From Bacillota bacterium (GTDB lineage: Bacteria; Bacillota; DTU030), in NCBI GenBank assembly GCA_012842325.1, contig DUTA01000089.1, positions 1 to 24,846 on the forward strand: DNA of 24,846 bases. Reading direction: 5' to 3'. A model generated the notes under the pieces. That model was not told the DNA's origin. It saw nothing but the letters and a program-made list of their open reading frames with translations, and made no database searches. The translations under genes were made by a program, and so were the position numbers. This document shows positions 12,911 to 20,670 of this stretch, piece by piece. Within the stretch, counting starts at the first letter, position 1, and each line of letters starts with the position of its first letter.

Positions 12911-14662
12911 CTAATCCAGCTTCAGGTTGCCCAGGCAGCGCTCCATATAGGCTTTAATCTCGCCGGCGGTATTTAAGCCCAGGGCATGATTGGCCATCTG
13001 GCGGGCATCGCGCCAGGACAGGGACCGGATAACCTGTTTTACCCGGGGCAGGGAAGAAGGACTCATGCTGAGTTCATCCAACCCGAAACCCAAAAGGAGG
13101 GGAGTGGCCAGGACTTCACCGGCCATTTCTCCACACATGTACACCGGAATCCCGGCCCCATGGCCGGCGTCAACTACCCCTTTGATCAGGCGCAGTACCC
13201 CGGGATGAAAGGTCTCGAAGAGATGGCTTACCCGCTCGTTGCCCCTGTCCACAGCCAGGCTGTACTGGATCAGGTCATTGGTACCAATACTGAAGAAGTC
13301 CACCTCCCGGGCGAGGATATCGGCCGTCAGGGCCGCCCCGGGGGTTTCGATCATAACCCCCACCGGCATCCTGTCGTCATAGGCTTCCCCCCGGCGGTCA
13401 AGCTCCTCCTTGACCTCTGCCAGGACGGCCCTGGCCCGCCGGACTTCCTCCACGCTGATGATCATGGGGAACATCAGCCTGATGGTTCCATAAGCACTGG
13501 CCCTGAGAATGGCAGCCAGCTGGACCTTGAAGACATCGGGCCGATCCAGGCAGTAGCGAAGGGCCCGCCAGCCCAGAAAGGGGTTCACCTCCCGGGTCAG
13601 GTTCAGATAGGGCAGATCCTTGTCGCCCCCAATGTCCAGGGTTCTGATGATGACCGGCCGGGGAGCAAGTCTTTCCACCACTTCCCGGTAGGCCTGAAAC
13701 TGTTCCTCCTCCGTCGGCAGGGAATTCCGGTCCATATACAAAAACTCTGTGCGAAAGAGGCCGATCCCCTCGGCATTGACCTTCTCCACCCCCGGCAGAT
13801 CAGCGGGGGAGGCAATATTGGCATAAAGCTCCACCCGGTGGCCATCGGGGGTTTGGGCCGGCAGTTCCCCCAGGGAAACCAGGCGGCGGTTGTATTCCTG
13901 GTACCTTTCTTTCCTTTCCCGGTATTCGGCCCAGTCGGCAGGGGTGGGATTCAGAATCACCTCTCCCCTGGTTCCGTCGATAATGGCCTCCCTGGCCCCG
14001 GGAAGAGCCGCCGCCACCTTTTCTCCCAGACCTACCACGGCCGGGATCTCCAGGGAACGAGCCATAATGGCCACATGGGAAGTCCGCCCCCCGGCAATGG
14101 TGGCAAAGGCCAGGACCCGGTCGGGCCTTAACTGGGCCGTCTCCGAAGGGGTCAGGTCCCGGGCAAAGACGACGACCGGTTCCTGGAGATGGGCCAGGGA
14201 AGCTTCGGCCACGCCGAGGAAATTGCGCAGGATCCGCTCCCCCACGTCCCTGATGTCGCCTGCCCGCTCCCGCAGATACTCATCTTCCAGCTGGGCCAGC
14301 ATCTCCGCCAGTTCCGAAGCCACAGCGGCAATGGCCTGGGCCCCATTGGTCCCCTGGCGGATCCTTTTTTCCACCTCGTCCACCAGGGCCGGATCCTGGA
14401 GGACCAGCTGGTGGGCACCAAAAATAGCTGCTTTATCTTCCCCAATTTCCCTGGCCACCCGCTGCTTTATGGCTTCCAGCTGCCTTCCCGTCTCTTCCAG
14501 GGCCCGCTGAAAGGCGGCAATTTCCTCCGGGACCTTTTCCGGTGACAGCCGGTGGGTGGGCAGCTTCAATTCCCGGGCCTCCAGTTGATAGACAGGGCCC
14601 CCGGCGATCCCCGGTGAGGCGGCTATTCCTTTAAAAACGAGGGCCTTTTTTTCCCCTGCCAT
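12911..14662 (-). CDS. ptsI: PTS enzyme I (phosphoenolpyruvate-protein phosphotransferase)
   Basis: Enzyme I takes phosphate from PEP and passes it to HPr-type carriers. The 583-residue product has the swivelling phospho-histidine domain with GGRTSHVAIMARSLEIPAVV (His196) and the PEP-binding barrel with LFRTEFLYMDR, RTLDIGGDKDLPYLN, FFSIGTNDLIQYSLAVDRGN and the catalytic cysteine in YMCGEMAGE. Length is normal. The ATG at 14662 follows GGGGGG at about eight bases; an in-frame GTG at 14677 would add five residues. It starts 16 bases after the PfpI-family gene. No HPr or sugar permease gene is present in the window. With dhaK upstream it could feed a PTS-type dihydroxyacetone kinase, which is inference. 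Confidence 0.97.
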   Translation of the reverse strand: MAGEKKALVFKGIAASPGIAGGPVYQLEARELKLPTHRLSPEKVPEEIAAFQRALEETGRQLEAIKQRVAREIGEDKAAIFGAHQLVLQDPALVDEVEKRIRQGTNGAQAIAAVASELAEMLAQLEDEYLRERAGDIRDVGERILRNFLGVAEASLAHLQEPVVVFARDLTPSETAQLRPDRVLAFATIAGGRTSHVAIMARSLEIPAVVGLGEKVAAALPGAREAIIDGTRGEVILNPTPADWAEYRERKERYQEYNRRLVSLGELPAQTPDGHRVELYANIASPADLPGVEKVNAEGIGLFRTEFLYMDRNSLPTEEEQFQAYREVVERLAPRPVIIRTLDIGGDKDLPYLNLTREVNPFLGWRALRYCLDRPDVFKVQLAAILRASAYGTIRLMFPMIISVEEVRRARAVLAEVKEELDRRGEAYDDRMPVGVMIETPGAALTADILAREVDFFSIGTNDLIQYSLAVDRGNERVSHLFETFHPGVLRLIKGVVDAGHGAGIPVYMCGEMAGEVLATPLLLGFGLDELSMSPSSLPRVKQVIRSLSWRDARQMANHALGLNTAGEIKAYMERCLGNLKLD

Positions 14663-14678
14663 GGGCCGTCCCCCCACG

Positions 14679-15203
14679 TTATTGTTCCCGCAGGGCCGCG
14701 ATGATCTCCCGGCAAAAGGCGGGCAGGTCGGCGGGCGTCCGGGAGGTAATGATATTGCCGCTCTTTACAACCTCGGCGTCTACATACTTGGCCCCGGCAT
14801 TTTCCACATCATCTTTGATGGCGCTGACACAGGTTACGGTGTGGCCCGGGAGGATCTTGGCCGAGATCAAAACCCAGGGCGCATGGCAGATGGCCGCGAT
14901 GACCTTGCCCTCCTTATAGGCGGCGGCTACCAGATCCAGTACCTCCGGGTAGCGGCGCAGTTTGTCGGGAGCCCAGCCCCCCGGGACCAATACGGCGGCA
15001 AAATCAGAGGCGCTAACTTCCCCGGCGGTGACATCGGCCGTGGCCGAAAGACCGTATTTGCCCCGGTAAGTGGTGGCACTCCCCGTACCTACCAGAACCA
15101 CTTCTGCCCCTTCCTCCCGCAGGCGAATGACAGGATACCACAGCTCCAGATCCTCAAAGCCCTCCTCCACCAACATGGCACATTTCTTTCCCTTGAGGGT
15201 CAC
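14679..15203 (-). CDS. DJ-1/PfpI family protein
   Basis: A 174-residue member of the class I glutamine amidotransferase-like superfamily. The nucleophile elbow AAICHAPW places Cys106 with His107 beside it, and the conserved acidic residue is in EEGFEDLELWYP. PfpI-type members have been described as proteases, deglycases or general stress proteins; the true reaction here is open. The start is a GTG at 15203: GGAGG at 15216-15212 lies eight bases upstream, while the longer frame to 15245 would bury this site. It sits between glpP copy 1 and ptsI. A role against reactive aldehydes formed from dihydroxyacetone phosphate would fit, but is only a suggestion. Confidence 0.9.
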   Translation of the reverse strand: MTLKGKKCAMLVEEGFEDLELWYPVIRLREEGAEVVLVGTGSATTYRGKYGLSATADVTAGEVSASDFAAVLVPGGWAPDKLRRYPEVLDLVAAAYKEGKVIAAICHAPWVLISAKILPGHTVTCVSAIKDDVENAGAKYVDAEVVKSGNIITSRTPADLPAFCREIIAALREQ

Positions 15204-15275
15204 TGGAGTCACCTCCCATTTTTCTGGTATGCTGTTTCTTTCCAACCGCGCATCTCCACTCTCCGATTGCCAGAA

Positions 15276-15289
15276 GGGGCGGCCGCCCC
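15276..15289. repeat. 14-base perfect GC palindrome
   Basis: GGGGCGGCCGCCCC is a perfect inverted repeat with no loop, in the 101-base gap between glpP copy 1 and the PfpI-family gene. It lacks a T-run, so it is not a clear terminator. Confidence 0.4.
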
Positions 15290-15304
15290 CGCCCAGAGTA
15301 AATC

Positions 15305-15898
15305 TTATGAACTTCTGACCCCTTCAACCCGGTCAGCAACGGGCCAGAGGTCCTTCCTCCCCACGGCCACGGCTGCCGCCCCGGCCTGGAAAGCGGCCTG
15401 GATATCCTCTTCTTTTTCCAAAAGACCCCCGGCGATGACGGGTATGGAAACAAGGGCGACAATTTCCCTGATCACCCGGGGCATAATTCCCGGCAGGATT
15501 TCCAGCCCGTCGGGGGCGTACTTCCGGGTGGAAGTGAGCCCGGTCTTAATGGCCTGGGAATCCAGCAGGAACAGGTTCTGGATGGCCAGGAGCCCTTCAC
15601 CCTTGGCATACTTGAGCAGGTGGTTTTTTAAGGTAACCAGCCCCGTCGGCCTGACCTCCCGGGCCAGATACCTCACCGTGGCCCGGTCGGAACCCAGCCC
15701 CTCGATGAAATCAACGTATAAAAAACAGGCTTTGCCCCGCTCCCGGATCAACTGGACATCCCTTTTTATAGTCGTGATGTCACCGGCGACCAAAAAAAGG
15801 CAAGATGCCCTGGTGTCCAGGGCTGCCGGCAAATCCTCCCCCCTGCGCACTACGGGGATAACGGCCTCCTTCCCCAGGTATTGCCGTAAATCCTTCAC
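15305..15898 (-). CDS. GlpP family glycerol-3-phosphate-responsive antiterminator, copy 1
   Basis: A 197-residue GlpP-family protein with a TIM-barrel-like fold. Signatures are VIPVVRR, LFLVAGDITTIKRDVQLI, the FLYVDFIEGLGSDRATVRYL block, LLDSQAIKTGL, LEILPGIMPRVI and PVIAGGLLEKEEDI. In Bacillus, GlpP binds glycerol-3-phosphate and the leader RNA of glycerol genes, preventing early termination. The start is GTG 15898: AGGAG at 15910-15906 is seven bases upstream; the longer frame to 15970 adds an unrelated 24-residue stretch. It follows dhaK and precedes the PfpI-family gene. A second copy lies at 20671-21231, so the two may have different RNA targets. Which copy controls which leader is unknown. 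Confidence 0.88.
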   Translation of the reverse strand: MKDLRQYLGKEAVIPVVRRGEDLPAALDTRASCLFLVAGDITTIKRDVQLIRERGKACFLYVDFIEGLGSDRATVRYLAREVRPTGLVTLKNHLLKYAKGEGLLAIQNLFLLDSQAIKTGLTSTRKYAPDGLEILPGIMPRVIREIVALVSIPVIAGGLLEKEEDIQAAFQAGAAAVAVGRKDLWPVADRVEGVRSS

Positions 15899-15990
15899 AT
15901 GATCACTCCTCACCCAATCCGGCAGTTCCTCCCCTTTGCCAATCAATAGGCCACCGGGGGGCTTCCACATTCTCCCTGCAATGTAATTAT

Positions 15991-16023
15991 AGCCCAGGCG
16001 CTGGATACCCCGCAGCCTGGGCT
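15991..16023 (-). terminator. Stem-loop after dhaK
   Basis: Nine-bp stem AGCCCAGGC/GCCTGGGCT (15991-15999 with 16015-16023), loop of 15, starting eight bases after the dhaK stop. It is followed on the minus strand by TATAATTACATT, not a T-run, so termination is doubtful. It may be an mRNA processing hairpin or a GlpP-type RNA target ahead of glpP copy 1. The TATAAT could also be a -10 box, but no good -35 is seen. Confidence 0.45.
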
Positions 16024-16030
16024 AATTCCC

Positions 16031-17032
16031 CTAGAATTGGGTAAAGGCAGGTGTATCGGCAGGAGCATCCAGGAGTTCCTTCAGCTCGGCATCCAGCTTC
16101 AGCAGGGTTATCGAGGCTCCGGCCATCTCCAGGGAGGTCATGAACTCTCCCACATAGGTGCGGTGAACCTTGATCCCTGCTTCCTTTAGCATTTCATGGA
16201 CTTTGCGGTTCACCACAAAGAGTTCCATCAGGGGAGTGGCACCCATGCCGTTGACCATTACTGCAACCTCATCCCCCGCCTTGTAGGGGAGATCATTGAG
16301 GATCTTTTCCAGCATGTGGGCGACCACTTCATCGGCCGGTTTTAATTCCTCCCGGTGGGTTCCCGGTTCCCCGTGGATACCAATTCCTACTTCCATCTCG
16401 TTTTCCGCCAGGGTAAAGGTCGGCTTACCCGCCGCCGGCACAGTACAGGGCGTAAGGGCCATGCCCATGGTCCGGACATTGGCTATGACCTTCTCGGCCG
16501 CCGCCTTCACCTCGGCCAGCTTGCCCCCGGCCTGGGCCTTGGCACCGGCGATTTTGTGGACAAAGACTGTTCCCGCCACACCGCGCCGCCCCGTTGTGTA
16601 CAGGCTGTCCTGCACGGCCACATCATCGTTAACCACCACCTGGGCAACCTCAATGCCCTCGGCTTCAGCCATTTCCCCGGCCATTTCAAAGTTCATGACG
16701 TCCCCGGTATAGTTCTTGACGATCATCAGGACGCCGGCACCGCCATCGATGGCCTTGATCCCCTCAAAGATCTGATCCGGGGTCGGCGAGGTAAAGACGG
16801 CCCCTGCCACACCGGCATCGAGCATCCCGTGGCCCACAAAGCCGGCATGACTTGGTTCGTGGCCGCTGCCGCCACCGCTGATGAGGGCTACCTTGCCCTT
16901 GACGGGGGCATCAGCCCTGACGATGACCTGCAGCTCGGGGCTGAGGCGCCGCACATATCTGGGATAGGCAGCCACCAGCCCATCCAGCATTTCATCCACA
17001 ACAGCATCCACATGGTTGATAAGCTTTTTCAC
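16031..17032 (-). CDS. dhaK: Dihydroxyacetone kinase subunit DhaK
   Basis: DhaK holds dihydroxyacetone covalently as a hemiaminal on a histidine, for phosphorylation by DhaL. The 333-residue product carries this histidine in GIGIHGEPG (His220), the GSGHEP motif (His58) and KNYTGD (Asp111 region), so the active site is complete. The GTG start at 17032 follows GGAGGG by six bases. DhaL and the phosphoryl donor DhaM would be expected next to dhaK, but neither is present; the next genes are glpP copy 1, a PfpI-family protein and ptsI. The partner subunits must be elsewhere or the protein has another role. Confidence 0.96.
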   Translation of the reverse strand: MKKLINHVDAVVDEMLDGLVAAYPRYVRRLSPELQVIVRADAPVKGKVALISGGGSGHEPSHAGFVGHGMLDAGVAGAVFTSPTPDQIFEGIKAIDGGAGVLMIVKNYTGDVMNFEMAGEMAEAEGIEVAQVVVNDDVAVQDSLYTTGRRGVAGTVFVHKIAGAKAQAGGKLAEVKAAAEKVIANVRTMGMALTPCTVPAAGKPTFTLAENEMEVGIGIHGEPGTHREELKPADEVVAHMLEKILNDLPYKAGDEVAVMVNGMGATPLMELFVVNRKVHEMLKEAGIKVHRTYVGEFMTSLEMAGASITLLKLDAELKELLDAPADTPAFTQF

Positions 17033-17195
17033 TGGAAACCCTCCTTCCCATCGGTCGCCAGTTCCTCCCCCACACCCCCAGGCACTACCTGTCCTCCTTC
17101 ACCTCCTTCAGCGGACAGTTCCTGAAAAAACCTTAATTTATTTATTCCTTCGCTGTTTTGGCCCCTTTTCCCTGCCCGCCATTATGCTATTTTTC

Positions 17196-17225
17196 AATAT
17201 AATCTGCCTACTCTACCTTTCCCAA
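17196..17225 (-). promoter_or_regulatory. Weak candidate promoter for dhaK
   Basis: On the minus strand TTGGGA (17225-17220), an 18-base spacer, then TATATT (17201-17196). It overlaps the 3' end of the GlpA-like gene. The gap 17033-17195 also has a CTGTCC/GGACAG pairing near 17090 and otherwise nothing recognisable. Confidence 0.35.
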
Positions 17226-18683
17226 CAAGAGGTCCTTGGTCTTGCCCACTACATAGCGGGAGGAACCTCCCTTTTTGGTCACCTCTTCCCAGGGCATACC
17301 CAATTCCCGGACCAGCAGGGCCATCACCCGGGGCGTGCAAAAACCACCCTGGCAGCGTCCCGTTCCCGCCCTGGTCCGGCGCTTTACGGCATCCACGGTC
17401 GTGGCCGGGATGGGGCGGTGGATGGCTTCCACGATTTCGGCTTCCGTCACGGTTTCACACCGGCAGACAATCTGGCCGTAGGCCGGGTTCTGGGCAATGG
17501 CTTCCCGCCGCTCCTCCATTGTCATTTCCCCGAACCGGCGGATAGCCTTCCGTTCCGGATTAAAGGAGGCCTTGGGTTTAAGTTCCAGTCCTTCTTCCGC
17601 CAGGTAATTGACAATGACTTCGGCAATGGCCGGTGCCGCCGTCAGACCCGGGGACTGGATGCCGCCGGCATTGATAAAGCCCTTGACCTCCGGCACGGGC
17701 CCCAGGACAAAGTCATTGCCCGGCATGGCCACGTTGCGCAGACCCGCATAGGTGGTAATGCGGTGCCGCAGGGGGAGATCCGGCACCACCGACAGGGCCC
17801 CCGACAAAACCTCCTGCAAGCCCTCTGGAGTTGTTGCCAGGTCTTCCTTATCTTCTATATTCTGGGCATTGGGCCCGATGAGGAGGTTCCCGTCTGCGGT
17901 GGGCGTCACCAGAATTCCCTTGGAAACCTCGGTGGGGACAGGGAACAGGGGACGCTTGACAAGGTCTCCGAAGCGTTTGTCGAAGACGTAATACTCACCC
18001 TTGCGGGGAACGATGTAGTAATCATCCTGACCCACCATCCGGGCAATGTCGTCGGCATAGAGCCCGGCGGCATTGACCACAAAGCGGGTTTCCACCCGGT
18101 AGTCGGGGGTGCGAACCTCCCGTACCTGGCCCTGTTCCACCACAATATCGGTCACCGGCTGGGACAGGAAGACCTGAACCCCATTCATCACGGCATTCTC
18201 GGCCAGGGCAACGGTCAATTCAAAGGGATTGACTATCCCGGCCCCGGGGGCATAGAGGGCGGCTACCGCCTCGGGATTAATATGCGGTTCCATCTGCAGC
18301 AGGCGCTCCCTGCCGATTATTTCCAGTTCCGGAACACCGTTTATCCTTCCCCGCTCCAGCAATTCTTCCAGGTGGGCTACCTGATCCTCGGCAACGGCTA
18401 CCACCAGGGTACCGGTCTTCTTGTAGGGCACCTCCAGCTCGCCGCACATTTGGTCATAGAGCTCCACGCCGCGGACATTGAGTTTGGCCTTCCAGGTTCC
18501 CGGCGGGGCATCGTAGCCCGCGTGGACTATGGCCGTGTTGGCTTTGCTGGAACCGCCGGCACCAACGTCGGCCTCCTTTTCCAGGACAACCACCTGCAGG
18601 TCATACCGGGACAATTCCCGGGCAATGGCCGCACCGGTTACTCCCGCTCCGACTATTACGACATCTGCCTTAATTGTCTGCAT
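17208..18683 (-). CDS. GlpA-like FAD-dependent glycerol-3-phosphate dehydrogenase with [2Fe-2S] domain
   Basis: A 491-residue oxidoreductase that would oxidise glycerol-3-phosphate to dihydroxyacetone phosphate. The N-terminal DAO domain starts VVIVGAGVTGAAIARELSRY with the dinucleotide fingerprint, and contains VVNAAGLYADDIARM and INAGGIQSPGLTAAPA. The C-terminal ~90 residues form a BFD-like [2Fe-2S] domain with CRC and GRCQGGFC cysteines. In clostridia such proteins are usually followed by a second flavoprotein and a small CxxC (DUF1667) protein; both are missing here, so the electron acceptor is unknown. The ATG at 18683 has GAGGGG upstream. It lies between glpK and dhaK, downstream of a large stem-loop. 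Confidence 0.9.
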   Translation of the reverse strand: MQTIKADVVIVGAGVTGAAIARELSRYDLQVVVLEKEADVGAGGSSKANTAIVHAGYDAPPGTWKAKLNVRGVELYDQMCGELEVPYKKTGTLVVAVAEDQVAHLEELLERGRINGVPELEIIGRERLLQMEPHINPEAVAALYAPGAGIVNPFELTVALAENAVMNGVQVFLSQPVTDIVVEQGQVREVRTPDYRVETRFVVNAAGLYADDIARMVGQDDYYIVPRKGEYYVFDKRFGDLVKRPLFPVPTEVSKGILVTPTADGNLLIGPNAQNIEDKEDLATTPEGLQEVLSGALSVVPDLPLRHRITTYAGLRNVAMPGNDFVLGPVPEVKGFINAGGIQSPGLTAAPAIAEVIVNYLAEEGLELKPKASFNPERKAIRRFGEMTMEERREAIAQNPAYGQIVCRCETVTEAEIVEAIHRPIPATTVDAVKRRTRAGTGRCQGGFCTPRVMALLVRELGMPWEEVTKKGGSSRYVVGKTKDLLLGKVE

Positions 18684-18722
18684 AAGCCAACCCCTCTCTT
18701 AATAACCACCAGAAAGTGAGTA

Positions 18723-18797
18723 AGCCACACCCAAGGAAATACAGCAGGTATCTACCGGGATTTGCACGGCATACCTCCCCTCCCCTTGGGTGTGGCT
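18723..18797 (-). ncRNA. Large structured stem-loop in the leader of the GlpA-like gene
   Basis: A perfect 14-bp stem (AGCCACACCCAAGG, 18723-18736, with its complement 18784-18797) encloses 47 bases. Within them AGGTAT/ATACCT (18746-18751, 18771-18776) and CCG/CGG form an inner stem. It lies between the glpK stop and the GlpA-like start, 40 bases before the ATG, without a T-run on either strand. An antitermination target for GlpP is a reasonable hypothesis because the Bacillus glpD leader has such a site; a riboswitch is also possible. Confidence 0.65.
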
Positions 18798-18854
18798 ATC
18801 TCCATTACTCCGCCACCAACCTAACTATTACTTTCTCTGCCTGCTGATTGCGGC

Positions 18855-20351
18855 TTATTCTTCTGCCCAGGCGCGGGAACGCTCGACGGCACGCTTCCAA
18901 CCCCGGTAAAGTTTTTCCCTTTCCTCGGCCGGCATCTTCGGTACGAATTCCTTATCCACCTGCCAGTTGGCCGCTATTTCGTCGAGGCCGCTCCAGTAGC
19001 CGACAGCCAGGCCGGCCAGATAGGCGGCGCCAAGGGCGGTGGTTTCGGCAACCACAGGCCGCAGGCAGGGAACACCCAGGATGTCGGCCTGGAATTCCAT
19101 CAGGAAGTTGTTGGCAACGGCACCGCCGTCAACCTTCAGGGCCTTGAGCTCAACACCGGAGTCCTTCACCATGGCTTCCAGGACATCCCTGGTCTGGTAG
19201 GCGATGGACTCCAGGGTGGCCCGGATGATGTGCTCCCGCTTGGCACCCCTGGTCAGACCAACGATGGTTCCCCGGGCATACATATCCCAGTAGGGTGCAC
19301 CCAGGCCGACAAAGGCCGGCACCACATAGACCCCGGCGGTATCTTCCACCTTCCGGGCATACTCTTCCGACTGGGCGGCATTGTCGATGATCCGGAGCTC
19401 ATCCCGCAGCCACTGGATGGCGGCACCGGTGATGAAGATACTGCCTTCCAGGGCGTACTTGACCTCATCGTTTATACCATAAGCGATGGTGGTGAGAAGA
19501 CCGCTCTCCGAGGGAACCGCCTTGTCACCGGTATTCATGAGCATGAAGCAGCCGGTACCGTAGGTGTTCTTGGCCATGCCCGGTTCGAAGCAAGCCTGGC
19601 CGAAGAGGGCCGCCTGCTGGTCGCCGGCGTCTCCGGCGATGGGTACCTCCGCCCCGAAGACTTCCGGATCGGTGTAGCCGTATACATAGCTGGACGGCAT
19701 GGCCTTGGGCAGCATGACCCGGGGGATATTGAGTTCCTTGAGGATGTCGTCATCCCAATCCAAATCGTGGATATTGAAGATCATGGTCCGGGAAGCATTG
19801 GAATAGTCGGTGGTATGGGTCTTGCCGCCGCTGAGCTTCCAGATTAACCAGGTGTCAATGTTGCCAAAGAGGAGATCGCCCTTTTCTGCCCTCTCCCTGG
19901 CACCGGGGACGTTTTCCAGAATCCAAGCAATTTTTGTTCCGGAGAAATAGGCGTCAATGATAAGGCCGGTCTTTTGTTTGATAGGCTCAGTCAGCCCGCG
20001 GGCCTTCAGGTCATCACACATGGGAGCCGTCCGGCGGCACTGCCAAACGATGGCATTATATACCGGCTCTCCCGTATTCTTATCCCAAACGACCGTAGTT
20101 TCCCTCTGGTTTGTGATCCCGATGGCTGCAATCTGCTCGGGCTTCAGGTTAGCCTTTTCCAGGGCTTCCTTGGCCGTTCCAATCTGGGTGGACCATATCT
20201 CCATGGGGTCGTGCTCAACCCAGCCCGGTTTGGGATAAATCTGGGTAAACTCCTTTTGTGCAACGGAAATGACTGAACCTGACTGATCAAAAATGATGGT
20301 CCGGGAGCTGGTAGTCCCCTGGTCCAAAGCCATGATATACTTCTGAGCCAT
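18855..20351 (-). CDS. glpK: Glycerol kinase
   Basis: GlpK phosphorylates glycerol to glycerol-3-phosphate, trapping it in the cell. The 498-residue FGGY kinase begins KYIMALDQGTTSSRTIIFD, has GWVEHDPMEIW, GDAGDQQAALFGQ and KVDGGAVANNFLMEFQADIL, and has the usual length. The ATG at 20351 is set by AGGAGG eight bases upstream; an in-frame start at 20405 would ignore it. In enterococci an HPr-phosphorylated histidine sits in a short motif (YHFYG) ahead of the GDQQ block. Here the matching stretch is SYVYGYT, without histidine, so that control is probably missing. Downstream comes the GlpA-like gene, upstream a 319-base leader and glpP copy 2. No glycerol facilitator gene is seen. Confidence 0.97.
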   Translation of the reverse strand: MAQKYIMALDQGTTSSRTIIFDQSGSVISVAQKEFTQIYPKPGWVEHDPMEIWSTQIGTAKEALEKANLKPEQIAAIGITNQRETTVVWDKNTGEPVYNAIVWQCRRTAPMCDDLKARGLTEPIKQKTGLIIDAYFSGTKIAWILENVPGARERAEKGDLLFGNIDTWLIWKLSGGKTHTTDYSNASRTMIFNIHDLDWDDDILKELNIPRVMLPKAMPSSYVYGYTDPEVFGAEVPIAGDAGDQQAALFGQACFEPGMAKNTYGTGCFMLMNTGDKAVPSESGLLTTIAYGINDEVKYALEGSIFITGAAIQWLRDELRIIDNAAQSEEYARKVEDTAGVYVVPAFVGLGAPYWDMYARGTIVGLTRGAKREHIIRATLESIAYQTRDVLEAMVKDSGVELKALKVDGGAVANNFLMEFQADILGVPCLRPVVAETTALGAAYLAGLAVGYWSGLDEIAANWQVDKEFVPKMPAEEREKLYRGWKRAVERSRAWAEE

Positions 20352-20670
20352 TGAAAAGACCTCCTTTATTTTGGTTTCCCCTTTCCCCGACCTCGTGTCC
20401 AACACTTACACCCTGCCAGGCTTCACCCCCTTATCGCCGTAGTTCCTCCCTCTTCTTCCAGCCAGGACCTGGGAAAACCCAAAGACCCGGGTGCCCATGC
20501 TGCTGGCTGTCAGCACCAGTTCCACCAGGCTTCACTGCATGAAGAAATCCTACCAAAGGCACATACAAGGAACCCCGGAACTGGACCGTTCCCCCCATAG
20601 TGCCCTCGATAGGACTCTCTCCTCATCTCCATCCTACTCAAGGATTTTGAAACTATCCAGTTTTCCCATC
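20352..20670 (-). ncRNA. Structured leader between glpP copy 2 and glpK (unassigned RNA)
   Basis: No gene fills this 319-base gap. On the minus strand TCCTATCGAGGGCAC (20614-20600) pairs along all 15 bases with GTGCCTTTGGTAGGA (20562-20548). Three of the pairs are G-U that would be mismatches on the plus strand, which points to a minus-strand RNA. The loop holds a GGAAC/GTTCC hairpin. Further down are CTTCA/TGAAG, CAGCCAG/CTGGCTG and a repeated 11-mer (CCAGGCTTCAC on the plus strand, 20525-20535 and 20416-20426). There is no T-run terminator and no Rfam class I recognise. It may be the GlpP target for glpK. Confidence 0.6.

Noticed and set aside
17016..18719. 567-codon plus-strand open frame over the GlpA-like gene
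   Set aside because: Antisense shadow; the minus-strand gene has clear FAD and iron-sulfur motifs.
20416..20535. Small minus-strand frame in the glpK leader (ATG near 20500)
   Set aside because: It has no good ribosome site and overlaps regions with base pairing; a structured RNA explains the region better.
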